Of a stretch of 26,810 nucleotides of DNA, positions 1 to 8,122 are shown piece after piece. A program made the position numbers and the translations under genes. A model generated the notes under the pieces. That model saw nothing but the letters and a program-made list of their open reading frames with translations. It was not told where the DNA came from and did no database searches. Source of the DNA: a virus; IMG/VR virus record IMGVR_UViG_3300034072_001030, positions 1 through 26,810 of that record. One strand, written 5' to 3'. Each line of letters begins with the position of its first letter. Position 1 is the stretch's first letter.

Positions 1-438
1 TGGGCGGCGGCGCGGTTTGCGGCGCTGGCGGCGGACCCGGACCCGCGCTGCAGCATGCAGCCGACGCGGATGCAGCAGCAGATGATTGCGGCGGGGACGC
101 TGTCGGCGGACGAGGTGCGGCGGGCGAAACTTGCGGCGGGTGGCTGGTCGCGCGTCAACACGCTGGACGACAATGCGCTCAACCGGGCGCGCGGCACGAC
201 GGTTGACGCGGGCGTGCTGGCGCTGGCCGAGCGGACCGAGCAGGTGCACCGGGGCTCGGCCCTGTGGCGGGCGTGGGCGGAGCTGCACAGCCAGCGCGGC
301 TGGCCGTGGTTTGCCGATGCGGGCCGCTGTGCCGAGTGGGTGTATTTCCCGGCGCGTGAGGCCGGTGCGGGCGAGACCGTCGCGGATGTTGCGGCGGCGG
401 CGGATGCGTTTCTCGACACTGTGAGGGGGCGGGCATGA
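1..438 (+). CDS. Unrecognised phage protein, C-terminal part (5' end outside window)
   Basis: The reading frame is open from the first base, so the gene probably starts to the left. The first internal ATG is at 55, but the codons before it read well too (WAAARFAALAADPDP...). I do not recognise the family. The visible 145 residues are mainly Ala/Arg/Glu-rich and probably helical, with an aromatic patch (QRGWPWFADAGRCAEWVYFP) near the C-terminus and no membrane segment. Its stop codon overlaps the ATG of the NusG-like gene (ATGA at 435-438), so the two are translationally coupled. By position it is the last or second-last gene before the late operon, perhaps a replication or regulatory gene, but nothing in the sequence fixes a function. 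Confidence 0.6.
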   Translation, partial: WAAARFAALAADPDPRCSMQPTRMQQQMIAAGTLSADEVRRAKLAAGGWSRVNTLDDNALNRARGTTVDAGVLALAERTEQVHRGSALWRAWAELHSQRGWPWFADAGRCAEWVYFPAREAGAGETVADVAAAADAFLDTVRGRA

Positions 439-1025
439 CACCGGCAACATATGCGATGATCCAGCAGCTGGAGCTGATGATGGCGCTGGTGCGGCATGTG
501 CCGCTCGAGTGGGTGGTGGCCTGGTGCAATCCGCGTTGCGAGCAGCGGGCGGCAACGGCGCTGGGTGACCGGGGCGTGCTGACCTATCTGCCCATGGTGG
601 CCGAGCGGCGGCAGACCGGGCGTGACAAGCGATGGGTGGAGACCTATCGCCCGATGATGGTGCGGTATCTGTTCGTGGGGCTCGATGTGGCCGGCGGCGA
701 GACGGTTGACCTGGTGCGGGCAACGGACGGCGTCGAAGGGCTGTTGTCGGTGGAGCGCGGCGGGCGGGCCGTGCGGGTGCCGGTGCGCGATCTGACGCGG
801 GTGATTGCGACGTCGATTGCCTCGTTCAAGGGGCGCGAGATCGAGGTTGGTCACAGGTTTAAGCTGGGCGATGTGGTGCTCGTTGTGGATGGTCCGTTTG
901 CCGGGCAACAGGTTGTTGTTAAAGGCGTTGCGGCGGGCGGTGAGGCGGTGCGGGCGGATGTTTCGGCGTTTGGCGGCGACGTGCCGGCAACGCTGCCTGT
1001 TGACAGCCTCAAGGCCTCGGCGTAA
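435..1025 (+). CDS. NusG/RfaH-family transcription antitermination protein
   Basis: A 196-residue protein with the two-part layout of NusG paralogues. An NGN-like domain spans about residues 25-125, starting EWVVAWCNPRCEQRA. It carries the core strand RPMMVRYLFVGLDV (72-85), equivalent to the family's 'P-x-FPGY-x-FV' segment. A C-terminal KOW motif (142-164, FKLGDVVLVVDGPFAGQQVV) follows. Family members bind RNA polymerase and suppress pausing or termination. The length suits a specialised paralogue. The gene is coupled to the upstream gene by ATGA, and an intrinsic terminator follows 150 bp downstream, just before the late genes. I infer it is the phage late antiterminator. The first 24 residues are an extension of unclear role, and a later start is possible. 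Confidence 0.85.
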   Translation: MTPATYAMIQQLELMMALVRHVPLEWVVAWCNPRCEQRAATALGDRGVLTYLPMVAERRQTGRDKRWVETYRPMMVRYLFVGLDVAGGETVDLVRATDGVEGLLSVERGGRAVRVPVRDLTRVIATSIASFKGREIEVGHRFKLGDVVLVVDGPFAGQQVVVKGVAAGGEAVRADVSAFGGDVPATLPVDSLKASA

Positions 1026-1176
1026 CTCTGCGGTTAGGACAACTCGTCGGATCCCCCGGGGCTGCGCGGACAACGCGAACAACAGACCGACCGGGGCGGC
1101 GGACCCGGCCAGCATAGACACCGGAGCGGTGGAGCTGGCGCGGCGGGTTTCTATTGAGATCAGGATGACGGCAGCA

Positions 1177-1201
1177 GGCTCGCGGATCGCGGGCCTTTTT
1201 T
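1177..1201 (+). terminator. Strong intrinsic terminator between the NusG-like gene and the late operon
   Basis: An 8-bp GC-rich stem (GGCTCGCG at 1177-1184 with CGCGGGCC at 1188-1195, one G-T pair) has a 3-nt loop and is followed by six T (1196-1201). It lies 19 bp before the HNH gene ATG. Transcripts from the left would stop here unless modified, which fits a target for the NusG-like protein encoded immediately upstream. Confidence 0.85.
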
Positions 1202-1220
1202 GCGTTTTGGGGTGCGGGCG

Positions 1221-1601
1221 ATGGCAGGCCGCCGGGATGATCGCAGCGCCGAGGCGGCTGAGTACCGGCGCTGGTACAACACCGCGCGGTGGAGGCGGCG
1301 GCGTCTCGCGCAACTCGAGGCAAGCCCGGTCTGTGAGTTTTGCCTCAAGCGCGGGATCGTCAATGACGGGTCGCGCAAGATGGACGGCAGCGTCCAAACC
1401 AATCCTCGGCGGCGCTTTCTCGTCGCTGACCACATCGTGGCGCATCGCGGCGACCCTGAGCTGTTCTGGTCTGGCGCGCTGCAGACGCTGTGCCCGGATC
1501 ACCACGACAGCGTCAAGCAGGCAGAAGAAGTGCGCGGCTACTCGACCGAGGTCGGCATCGACGGCTGGCCGGTCGACCCTCGGCATCCCTCGGCGGGGTA
1601 G
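1221..1601 (+). CDS. HNH endonuclease, terminase-associated
   Basis: 126 residues from the ATG at 1221; an in-frame TTG at 1200 lies in the terminator T-tract and is unlikely. HNH elements are visible: a zinc knuckle CEFC (38-41), the catalytic-type DHI (70-72), and LCPDHHDSVK (C91, H94, H95), where the usual second C-x2-C is C-x2-H. The basic N-terminal helix (YRRWYNTARWRRRRLAQLE) is typical of phage HNH proteins encoded next to terminases, such as HK97 gp74, which stimulate terminase cleavage at cos. Its position directly before the small terminase supports that role here. The gene ends at a run of ten G (1601-1610), with the G of the TAG stop being the first. Confidence 0.88.
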   Translation: MAGRRDDRSAEAAEYRRWYNTARWRRRRLAQLEASPVCEFCLKRGIVNDGSRKMDGSVQTNPRRRFLVADHIVAHRGDPELFWSGALQTLCPDHHDSVKQAEEVRGYSTEVGIDGWPVDPRHPSAG

Positions 1602-1623
1602 GGGGGGGGGCAAAAGGCTGAGC

Positions 1624-1657
1624 GCCTCGCCCCGGATACCGGCGGAAGAGGCTTTTT
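1624..1657 (+). terminator. Terminator-like hairpin in the HNH-terminase gap
   Basis: GCCTC (1624-1628) pairs with GAGGC (1648-1652). An inner CCGG/CCGG pair closes an ATA loop, with small internal loops between the stems, and five T follow (1653-1657). It is imperfect and weaker than the other late-operon terminators. The rest of the 105-bp gap holds a G10 run (1601-1610) and the ribosome-binding region of the small terminase. No gene is visible in it. Confidence 0.5.
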
Positions 1658-1706
1658 GTGTAGCGGGTGGGAATTGGAGGCAAAAAGCCACCAGTGAGAG
1701 GGTGAG

Positions 1707-2180
1707 ATGAAAGGCCGGAAGCCGAGCGAGGAGACCGTTGTCCCGTTTACCGGCGACGGTGGCAACGATGAGCGGATGCGGGAGCGCGGGCGGCAGATCG
1801 CGGCCGAGCTGAAACCCGACTATCTGAGCCCAGGTGCGGCCGCGATCTATGACCGGCTCGCGCCGATTCTGTGCAATCCGACGATCAACCGCCTGCGCGA
1901 GCCGATGCTCGAGACGTTCGTCCTGTTGTGCGAGGCGCGGGCGCGGCATGAACAGCTGCGACGGTTCATGGCGACGCCGGGTGTCGGCGAGACCTATGTG
2001 ACAAAGACGCGGAACGGCGAGCAGATCAAATGCCGGCCTGAGGTCGGGCAGCTCAATGAAACATTCCGCCAGTTCCTGACGCTCGCCCGTGATTTCGGGC
2101 TGACACCGGCAGCAGAGCGCGGGCTCAAGGGCGCCGGGCCGAGCGCTGAGGCGGATCTGTTCGAGGACGATTTTACCTGA
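1707..2180 (+). CDS. terS: Small terminase subunit, P27 family
   Basis: 157 residues. The N-terminus MKGRKP...VPF, followed by an 'AAELKPDYLSPGAAAIYDRLAPIL' region and 'FVLLCEARARHEQLRRFM', follows the pattern of phage terminase small subunits of the P27 type. Their helical domain recognises packaging-site DNA and loads the large subunit. The C-terminus is acidic (EADLFEDDFT), as expected for a tail that contacts the large subunit. It starts after a purine-rich leader (GAGAGGGTGAG) and is followed with a 1-nt gap by the large subunit. The downstream order (large terminase, portal, protease, capsid) is the standard HK97-type packaging and head order. Confidence 0.88.
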   Translation: MKGRKPSEETVVPFTGDGGNDERMRERGRQIAAELKPDYLSPGAAAIYDRLAPILCNPTINRLREPMLETFVLLCEARARHEQLRRFMATPGVGETYVTKTRNGEQIKCRPEVGQLNETFRQFLTLARDFGLTPAAERGLKGAGPSAEADLFEDDFT

Positions 2181-2181
2181 C

Positions 2182-3969
2182 ATGCGCACGGACCCGGACG
2201 TTGATCCGGTGACGGCCTGGGCCGAGGATGTCGACGCGGGCCGGGTCGTTGCCGGTCCACATATCCGCGCTGCCGCCCGGCGGCATCTGACCGACCTTGA
2301 GGAGGCGGGCAAGCGGGGCCTGGTGTTCGACCGGGAAACAGCGCTGCGGGCGGTGGAGTATTTCCCGCGCCGGTTCCGGCTCAATGGCGGTCAGTTCGAG
2401 GGCAGGCCGTTCCACCTGCATCCGAGCCAGCAGTTTCGCATCGGATCGCTGTTCGGCTGGCTCAACAAGGACACGAAGCTGCGCCGGTTCCGGCGCTTTT
2501 ATGACGAAGAGGGCAAGGGCAACGGCAAGAGCCCGATGCTTGCCGGCATCGGACTTTACGGCCTCGTCGCCGATGGTGAGCCTCGCGCCGAGATCTACGC
2601 CGCCGCATCAAAAAAGGACCAGGCGATGGTCTTGTTTAAAGATGCGGTTGCCATGGTGCAGCAGTCGCGCGACCTTGCCCGACGCGTCCGGCAACACGGC
2701 GTCGACCCGGTCTGGGCGCTGTCCTATCAGGGCAAGGCGGGTGACCGGCGCGAGTTCAAGCCGATCTCGTCGGATGACGGCCAGTCCGGGCCGCGCCCGC
2801 ACATGGCGCTGACCGACGAGGTGCATGAGCATCGCAACCGCGACGTGATCGACATGCTCGAGCGCGGGTTCAAATTCCGCCGGCAGCCGCTCCTCTGCAT
2901 GGCGACGAACGCGGGAACGGATCGAAAGAGCGTCTGCTTCGAGGAGCATACGCACGCGATCAATGTCGCGCATGGCCGCGTCGAGGATGACACGACTTTT
3001 GCTTTTGTCTGCTCCCTCGATGAGGGGGATGACTGGGAGCTAGATCCGTCCTGCTGGGGCAAACCCAACCCGCTGCTCGGCTCGATCCTGTCTCAGAAGT
3101 ATCTCGCGCTGCAGGTCGACCAGGCGGTCAAGATGCCGGGCAAGCGCAACGGCATCGCGAGGTTGCATTTCTGCGAATGGACGGACGCGGTGACGGCCGC
3201 CTTCAAGCACCAGACCTGGTCGGCCTGTCTGGGCGAGGCTGATGTCGACGCGCTGATTGCTGCCGGGCATCCCTGCTACGGCGGTCTCGACCTGTCGCAG
3301 TCGAGGGATTTCACGGCGTTCACGCTGACCTGGGTGCTGGACGCGACCAAAGACGCCGAACGGTTTGTCAGCAAGACCTGGTTCTGGACGCCGGGCGACA
3401 CGCTGCGCGAGCGCGCGGCGGCGGACAAGGCGCCCTATGAGGTCTGGGCGCGCGACGGGTTCATAGAGCCGGTGGACGGTGACCGCATCCGCTATGCCTG
3501 GGTGGCCGACGCGCTGCAGCGCATTTGCGCGAGGGCGCGACCGCGCGAGGTTGCGGCGGATCAGTACGGGCTGGAGCGGCTGCGCGAACACATGCTCGAC
3601 GGCGGCCAGTCCATCCCGTTCGTGATCCACCCCCAGGGGTTCAACCGGCGGGTATTGGAGACCGACAAGGACCTGCCCGAGGGCGAGCAGGAAATCTATC
3701 TCTGGATGCCTGACAGCATCAACAAGATGGAAGCGGCGGTCCTCGAGGGCCGCATCGTGATCGAGCGCAACCCGATGATGACGAGCTGCGCTGCGCATAC
3801 GGCCTACACCCAAAACCGGACCGGACACCGGATGCTGGACAAGCAGAAGGCGACGGGGCGCATCGACGGCATGGTCACTCTGACCATGTCCATCGGTGTT
3901 GCCACGTGCCGCACGCGCGCAGCTCCGCCGCCCTCGGTCTATGAGACACGCGGGATCTTGATGCTGTGA
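2182..3969 (+). CDS. terL: Large terminase subunit (packaging ATPase/nuclease)
   Basis: 595 residues, a normal length for the HK97/Terminase_1 type. The ATPase domain shows a Walker A-like motif GKGNGKS (111-117) after FYDEEGKGN and a Walker B MALTDEVHEH (208 onward, D212/E213). The nuclease domain begins around GGLDLSQSRDFTAF with the metal-binding Asp at 370. The family cuts concatemeric DNA and pumps it into the prohead through the portal. The start is 1 nt after the small subunit stop. The stop overlaps the GTG start of the portal gene (GTGA). No damage is seen, so packaging looks intact. Confidence 0.95.
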   Translation: MRTDPDVDPVTAWAEDVDAGRVVAGPHIRAAARRHLTDLEEAGKRGLVFDRETALRAVEYFPRRFRLNGGQFEGRPFHLHPSQQFRIGSLFGWLNKDTKLRRFRRFYDEEGKGNGKSPMLAGIGLYGLVADGEPRAEIYAAASKKDQAMVLFKDAVAMVQQSRDLARRVRQHGVDPVWALSYQGKAGDRREFKPISSDDGQSGPRPHMALTDEVHEHRNRDVIDMLERGFKFRRQPLLCMATNAGTDRKSVCFEEHTHAINVAHGRVEDDTTFAFVCSLDEGDDWELDPSCWGKPNPLLGSILSQKYLALQVDQAVKMPGKRNGIARLHFCEWTDAVTAAFKHQTWSACLGEADVDALIAAGHPCYGGLDLSQSRDFTAFTLTWVLDATKDAERFVSKTWFWTPGDTLRERAAADKAPYEVWARDGFIEPVDGDRIRYAWVADALQRICARARPREVAADQYGLERLREHMLDGGQSIPFVIHPQGFNRRVLETDKDLPEGEQEIYLWMPDSINKMEAAVLEGRIVIERNPMMTSCAAHTAYTQNRTGHRMLDKQKATGRIDGMVTLTMSIGVATCRTRAAPPPSVYETRGILML

Positions 3970-5168
3970 AGCGCTTGCTTGACCTCTTTCGCCGGGACCC
4001 GGCGCCGCGTGCCGAGGGTGGCCTGTCGCTCACGTCGCCGGAGCTGTATGCGCTGATCGTCGACGCGCTCGGCCAGCGGACAACGCAGTCCGGGCTGACG
4101 GTGACGCCGGCGGTTGCGCTTCGCAACCCGGCCGTCTTGCGAAGCGTCAGCCTGATCGCTTTCGCAGTCGCGCAGCTGCCGCTGCATCTGATCCGCATGG
4201 CGGACAGGACCAAGCAGCGGGACCATCCGCTGTTCAAGATCCTGCACCGGCGGCCAAACCCCTGGCAGACCGCTTTCGAGTTTCGCGCCCTGATGCAGCA
4301 GCGGGCGCTGACGCAGGGCAGCGCCTATGCGCGGGTGATCCGCTCGCGCGGCAATGTGGTGGCTCTGGTTCCACTTGCGTCGGTGACGCCGCGACAGCGC
4401 GATGACTGGCGGCTTGAGTATCTCGTCAGCAACCGCAATGGCTCGCAGACGGTGCTGCCACAGAGCGAGATTTTCCACGTCCGGTTTGGCCTGTCGGCTG
4501 ACGGAATCACTGGCCTGTCGCTGGTGCAGCAGGCGGCGGAAGCCATCGCGCTGGCGATGCAGACCGAGCGGGCGGCGGCAAGCCTGTTCAAGCGCGGGGT
4601 GATGGCGGGTTTGGTGCTCGAGACCAAGGGGCAGGTGACGCCCGAGGCATTCGCTCGCCTCAAGGCAAGCCTTGATGAGCGCGAGGGTGCCGAGAACGCT
4701 TATCGCACGCTGATCCTTGAAGAGGGGATGACGCTCAATGCAGCGCCGACGACGGGCCGCGATGCCCAGGCGCTGGAGCAGCGGGCGCACCAGATCGAGG
4801 AGATCGGTCGCGTGTTCGGCGTGCCTAGACCGCTGCTCGGCATGGCCGATACGTCCTGGGGGTCAGGGATCGACGTTCTCGGTCAGATGTTCGTGCTCTA
4901 CGGGCTCAACCCGTGGTTCGAGGCCTGGGAGCAGGCTATCGCCCGCGATCTGCTGACGGATGCCGAGGCGGACGAGCTGGAGGCCAAGTTCAACGCGGGC
5001 GGGTTGCTGCGCGGGAACATGAAAGACCAGGCCGAGTTTTTCGCGCGCGGCCTCGGCTCCGGCGGGCATCACCCGTGGCTGGAAATCGACGAGGTGCGCG
5101 AGTTCATGGACCTGCCGGAGGCGAGCAACCTGCCGCCGATGCCCGGCCAGAAGGAGACAGCACAATGA
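3966..5168 (+). CDS. Portal protein, HK97 family
   Basis: 400 residues from a GTG start that overlaps the terminase stop (GTGA, 3966-3969). Family features are an N-terminal segment MKRLLDLFRR, then 'ALRNPAVLRSVSLIAFAVAQLPLHLIR', 'HPLFKILHRRPNPWQTAFEFR', and a central 'IFHVRFG...GITGLSLVQQAAEAI' followed by 'LGMADTSWGSGIDV'. These form the dodecameric portal ring through which DNA enters and leaves the head. A later conserved stretch (EEIGRVFGVPRPLLGM) is also present. The gene is coupled to the protease gene by ATGA (5165-5168). The length is typical. Confidence 0.94.
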   Translation: MKRLLDLFRRDPAPRAEGGLSLTSPELYALIVDALGQRTTQSGLTVTPAVALRNPAVLRSVSLIAFAVAQLPLHLIRMADRTKQRDHPLFKILHRRPNPWQTAFEFRALMQQRALTQGSAYARVIRSRGNVVALVPLASVTPRQRDDWRLEYLVSNRNGSQTVLPQSEIFHVRFGLSADGITGLSLVQQAAEAIALAMQTERAAASLFKRGVMAGLVLETKGQVTPEAFARLKASLDEREGAENAYRTLILEEGMTLNAAPTTGRDAQALEQRAHQIEEIGRVFGVPRPLLGMADTSWGSGIDVLGQMFVLYGLNPWFEAWEQAIARDLLTDAEADELEAKFNAGGLLRGNMKDQAEFFARGLGSGGHHPWLEIDEVREFMDLPEASNLPPMPGQKETAQ

Positions 5169-5989
5169 GCCTGCGCACCTTGCCGAGCGTGCAGATCGAG
5201 CGGCCTCGGGCCTATGTCGGCGAGCCCGCATCCGGGGCACTGGAACGCTGGACGCCGCTGGCTGCCGAGGGCGACGAGACGCCGACCATCTCGATTTATG
5301 ACGTGATCGGTCAGGACTGGTGGACCGGCGAGGGCGTGACGGCCAAGCGGGTTGCGGGTGCGTTGCGGCAGCTCGGCCCGGTCGACGTGACGGTCAACAT
5401 CAACAGCCCCGGCGGCGACATGTTCGAGGGCGTCAGCATCTACAACCTGCTCGCCGAGCATCCGGCACAGGTGACCGTGCGGGTGATGGGGCTCGCGGCC
5501 TCTGCGGCCTCGATCATCGCCATGGCGGGCGACACGGTGCAGATGGGGCTCGGCTCGTTCCTGATGATCCATAACAGCTGGGGCGGGGTCGTTGGCAATC
5601 ACGCCGATTTCGCCAGTGCGGCGGAAACGTTCCGGGCGTTCGACGAGGCGATGGCCAGGATCTATGCCGCCCGAACAGGCCGCGATCAGGCCGAGATCCG
5701 CGCCATGATGGAGGCGGAGACGTGGCTCTCGCCCGAGCGTGCCATCGAGCTGGCCTTTGCCGACGAGACATTCACCGCGCCGGACCTCAGTCCGACGACG
5801 GACACGCAGAAAGCCGCACGCTCGCGGCTCGACATGCAGCTTGCCAAGGCGGGGGTGCCGCGTTCCGAGCGGCGCGCCCTGATGCGGCAGGCCTTCCCCG
5901 GCACGCCTGGCGCTGCCGATGAGACCATGCCCGGCGCTGGTCTGACCGTTGGCGCCGTGCAGCGCCTGATTGCCACCCTGAAAAAGTGA
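5165..5989 (+). CDS. Head maturation protease, ClpP-like (S14)
   Basis: 274 residues from the ATG at 5165, which overlaps the portal stop; the frame is open further upstream but that part is shadow. The ClpP fold is recognisable: INSPGGDMFEG, then GLAASAASIIAMAGD with the likely catalytic Ser113, then FLMIHNSWG with His136. It replaces the unrelated U35-type prohead protease of HK97 itself but does the same job: cutting the scaffolding part of the capsid protein during prohead maturation. The C-terminal tail (about residues 200-274) is not part of the protease core and may act in scaffolding or be self-cleaved. The capsid gene follows after 10 bp. Confidence 0.93.
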   Translation: MSLRTLPSVQIERPRAYVGEPASGALERWTPLAAEGDETPTISIYDVIGQDWWTGEGVTAKRVAGALRQLGPVDVTVNINSPGGDMFEGVSIYNLLAEHPAQVTVRVMGLAASAASIIAMAGDTVQMGLGSFLMIHNSWGGVVGNHADFASAAETFRAFDEAMARIYAARTGRDQAEIRAMMEAETWLSPERAIELAFADETFTAPDLSPTTDTQKAARSRLDMQLAKAGVPRSERRALMRQAFPGTPGAADETMPGAGLTVGAVQRLIATLKK

Positions 5990-5999
5990 GACAGAAATC

Positions 6000-7289
6000 A
6001 TGACTATTCATACCAGCGCCGCCGGGCAGCGCGGCATCCTTTTCGCTCGCGCGCAGGGCAATGGCCCTGATGCGGTCCTGACCCAGCTGGGTCAGGCGTT
6101 CGAGGAGTTCAAGCGGGCGCATGCCGAGGAGTTGGCCGGCATCAAGGCGCAGTATGCCGACGTGGTGACGACCGAGAAACTCGAGCGCATCAACGCCCAG
6201 GTCGGCGAGCTGCAGGCGGCGCTCGATCAGCAGGCGATCCGTGCGGCTGCCCGCGATCACGGGCCGGGTGCGCCGGCTGTGATGAGTGAGGCTGACCGCG
6301 CCTATGCCCAGGCGTTCGACGGGTTCGTGCGCGGCCGTCTCGACGAAAACGCGGTGAAGGCGGCGATGCGCGTGCAGGGGGTCTCGGCGGCCTATTCGGT
6401 CGGCTCGGACTCGGACGGCGGCTACACCGCGCCGGTCGAGTGGGATCGCACGATCACGGACCGGCTGGTGCAGGTCTCGCCGATGCGCCAGTTTGCAACC
6501 GTCCAGTCCGTCACCGGACGCGGGTTCAAACGGCTCTACAACATCGGCGGCACGGCCTCGGGCTGGGTCGGCGAAACCGCCACCCGTCCCGAGACCAACA
6601 GCAGCCAGCTGGCGGACTATGCGTTCGCGTTCGGGGAGATCTATGCCCAGCCGGCGGCAACCAACCAGATCCTCGAGGACAGCGCGATCAACATCGCTGC
6701 GTGGCTCGCGAGCGAGGTCAACACCGAGTTCGCCCGGCAGGAGGGGATCGCGTTCATCTCCGGCGACGGTGTCAACAAACCGACCGGGCTGCTCAACTAC
6801 GACGCTGCCGCTGAGGCCGCGCGCCCGGTTGCGCAGCGGCATCCGCTCGGCGCGGTCGAGGAGGTGCGGACCGGTGCGGCTGCCGCGCTGACGGCAGATG
6901 GCCTGATCGACCTGACGACCAGCCTGCCGGCGGAGCGGCGTGCCGGTGCAGCCCTCTATGCCAACCGGCTGACGTATCGCGCGATCCGCAAGCTCAAGGA
7001 CGGCGACGGCAACTACCTGTGGCAGCCGAGTTTCCAGGCGGGCCAGCCGGCCACGCTCAACGGCGAGCCTGTGTTTGAGCTGTCGGGTCTGCCGAATGTC
7101 GCCGCAAATGCGATCCCTGTCGTCTACGGCAACCTCGCCGAGGCGTACCGCATTTTTGACCGGGTGGGGATCTCCGTGCTCCGCGATGCCTACACGCGCA
7201 AGCCCTACGTCCTGTTCTACACGACCAAACGCGTCGGCGGCGGGCTCTGGAATCCGGAGTGGATCCGCTATCACCGCGTGGCGGCCTGA
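6000..7289 (+). CDS. Major capsid protein, HK97 fold
   Basis: 429 residues. The first ~110 residues contain a predicted coiled-coil (LGQAFEEFKRAHAEELAGIKAQ...), which matches the delta domain that scaffolds prohead assembly and is removed by the adjacent protease. The mature region begins near 'AMRVQGVSAAYSVGSDSDGGYTAP', a typical cleavage neighbourhood. It runs through FAISGDG-like 'IAFISGDGVNKPTGLL' and ends with 'YVLFYTTKRVGGGLWNPEWIRYHRVA', both hallmarks of HK97-type phage capsids. It is followed by an intrinsic terminator-like hairpin (7299-7328), consistent with separate mRNA 3' end formation for an abundant structural protein. Confidence 0.95.
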   Translation: MTIHTSAAGQRGILFARAQGNGPDAVLTQLGQAFEEFKRAHAEELAGIKAQYADVVTTEKLERINAQVGELQAALDQQAIRAAARDHGPGAPAVMSEADRAYAQAFDGFVRGRLDENAVKAAMRVQGVSAAYSVGSDSDGGYTAPVEWDRTITDRLVQVSPMRQFATVQSVTGRGFKRLYNIGGTASGWVGETATRPETNSSQLADYAFAFGEIYAQPAATNQILEDSAINIAAWLASEVNTEFARQEGIAFISGDGVNKPTGLLNYDAAAEAARPVAQRHPLGAVEEVRTGAAAALTADGLIDLTTSLPAERRAGAALYANRLTYRAIRKLKDGDGNYLWQPSFQAGQPATLNGEPVFELSGLPNVAANAIPVVYGNLAEAYRIFDRVGISVLRDAYTRKPYVLFYTTKRVGGGLWNPEWIRYHRVAA

Positions 7290-7298
7290 CGCTGATCC

Positions 7299-7328
7299 CG
7301 GCGGGCGCTGTGTGCGCTCGCCGCTTTT
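7299..7328 (+). terminator. Terminator-like hairpin after the capsid gene
   Basis: A 10-bp stem (7299-7308 with 7314-7323, one G-T pair), a TGTGT loop, then C and four T (7325-7328). It lies 9 bp past the capsid stop and just before the ribosome-binding site of the next gene. Confidence 0.7.
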
Positions 7329-7343
7329 CCAAGGAGATGAGCG

Positions 7344-7574
7344 ATGCCGATTGTGACCAGGCCTTTCGAGGGCGTCCGCGCGGGGGAAATCTATCCCGTG
7401 GTGATCGAGGCGGGCGAGGAGTGCCCGTCCGAGCTGCTGGCGGCTGCCATCGCGCTCAGTTGTGTGGATGTGGCGACTGACCAGGGTGCTGGTGAGGCGG
7501 GGGCCACGGACGAGGGCGAGCCGGACGATGCAGCGGAGCAGTCGCCCAAGCGCACGCGGAGGGCGGCTGTCTGA
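7344..7574 (+). CDS. Small unknown protein of the head-tail region
   Basis: 76 residues, preceded by a clear ribosome-binding site (AAGGAGATGAGCG). The N-terminal 45 residues are compact (MPIVTRPFEGVRAGEIYPVV...). The C-terminal third is low complexity: acidic and Gly/Ala-rich, then a basic tail ending KRTRRAAV. It overlaps the connector gene by one base (TGATG), so it belongs to the operon. Small proteins at this place, between capsid and connector, are common in siphoviruses. Some are capsid decoration or connector accessory factors, but no function can be assigned from the sequence. Confidence 0.75.
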   Translation: MPIVTRPFEGVRAGEIYPVVIEAGEECPSELLAAAIALSCVDVATDQGAGEAGATDEGEPDDAAEQSPKRTRRAAV

Positions 7575-8122
7575 TGCCTGCGATCCGGATCGAGGCTCCG
7601 GCCGGGCCGGTCGTCAGCGTGGCCGAGTTGCGCGAGCATCTGCGGTATGAGCCGGGCGACAATGACGCAACGCTGGCAGCGCTCGAGGCCTCGGTTGTCT
7701 CCGAGCTGGAGGGACCGGGCGGGGCGCTCGGCCGGGTGATCCTGCCGCAGCGCTGGCGGGAGGAGTTTGCCGAGGCTGGCCTGCTGCGTCTGGCGTTGCC
7801 TGACGTGACCGAGGTCATCCTGCACGTGATCGAGGGGGCAACCGCAACGCCGGTGGCTGGTCCTGCCTGGGGACGTGATGCGCGCGGGGCCTGGGTCGAT
7901 CTGCCGAGCCTCGGGGCGTATCAGCCCGGGGCGCGGTGGCGCGTCGACTATCTCTGTGCCCTGCCGGAGGAGCGGCTGCCAGCGGCGCGGCTGCTGGTCA
8001 AATTGCGGGTGGGGGCGCTCGACATGCTGCGCGAGGGGGTTGTCGTGGGGACGCTGCCGCCCGGTGAAATGCCGGGAGGCGCATCGGCGCTGATCCGTCA
8101 GCTGCGTTGGAGGAGCCTCTGA
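7574..8122 (+). CDS. Head-tail connector, HK97 gp6-like
   Basis: 182 residues. The N-terminal helices (VVSVAELREHLRYEPGDNDATLAALEASV), the conserved 'G RVILPQRWREEF' segment and the C-terminal 'LLVKLRVGALDMLREG' match the gp6-like/phiE125 gp8-type connectors. These form a ring below the portal and close the head after packaging. The gene starts by TGATG overlap and ends by TGATG overlap with the next joining protein, which keeps stoichiometry through coupling. Confidence 0.82.
   Translation: MPAIRIEAPAGPVVSVAELREHLRYEPGDNDATLAALEASVVSELEGPGGALGRVILPQRWREEFAEAGLLRLALPDVTEVILHVIEGATATPVAGPAWGRDARGAWVDLPSLGAYQPGARWRVDYLCALPEERLPAARLLVKLRVGALDMLREGVVVGTLPPGEMPGGASALIRQLRWRSL

Noticed and set aside
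1026-1176. An RfaH ops-like element or a late promoter before the terminator
   Set aside because: No convincing match to the ops consensus, and no -35/-10 pair with proper spacing, was found in this stretch. Only the weak direct repeats remain.
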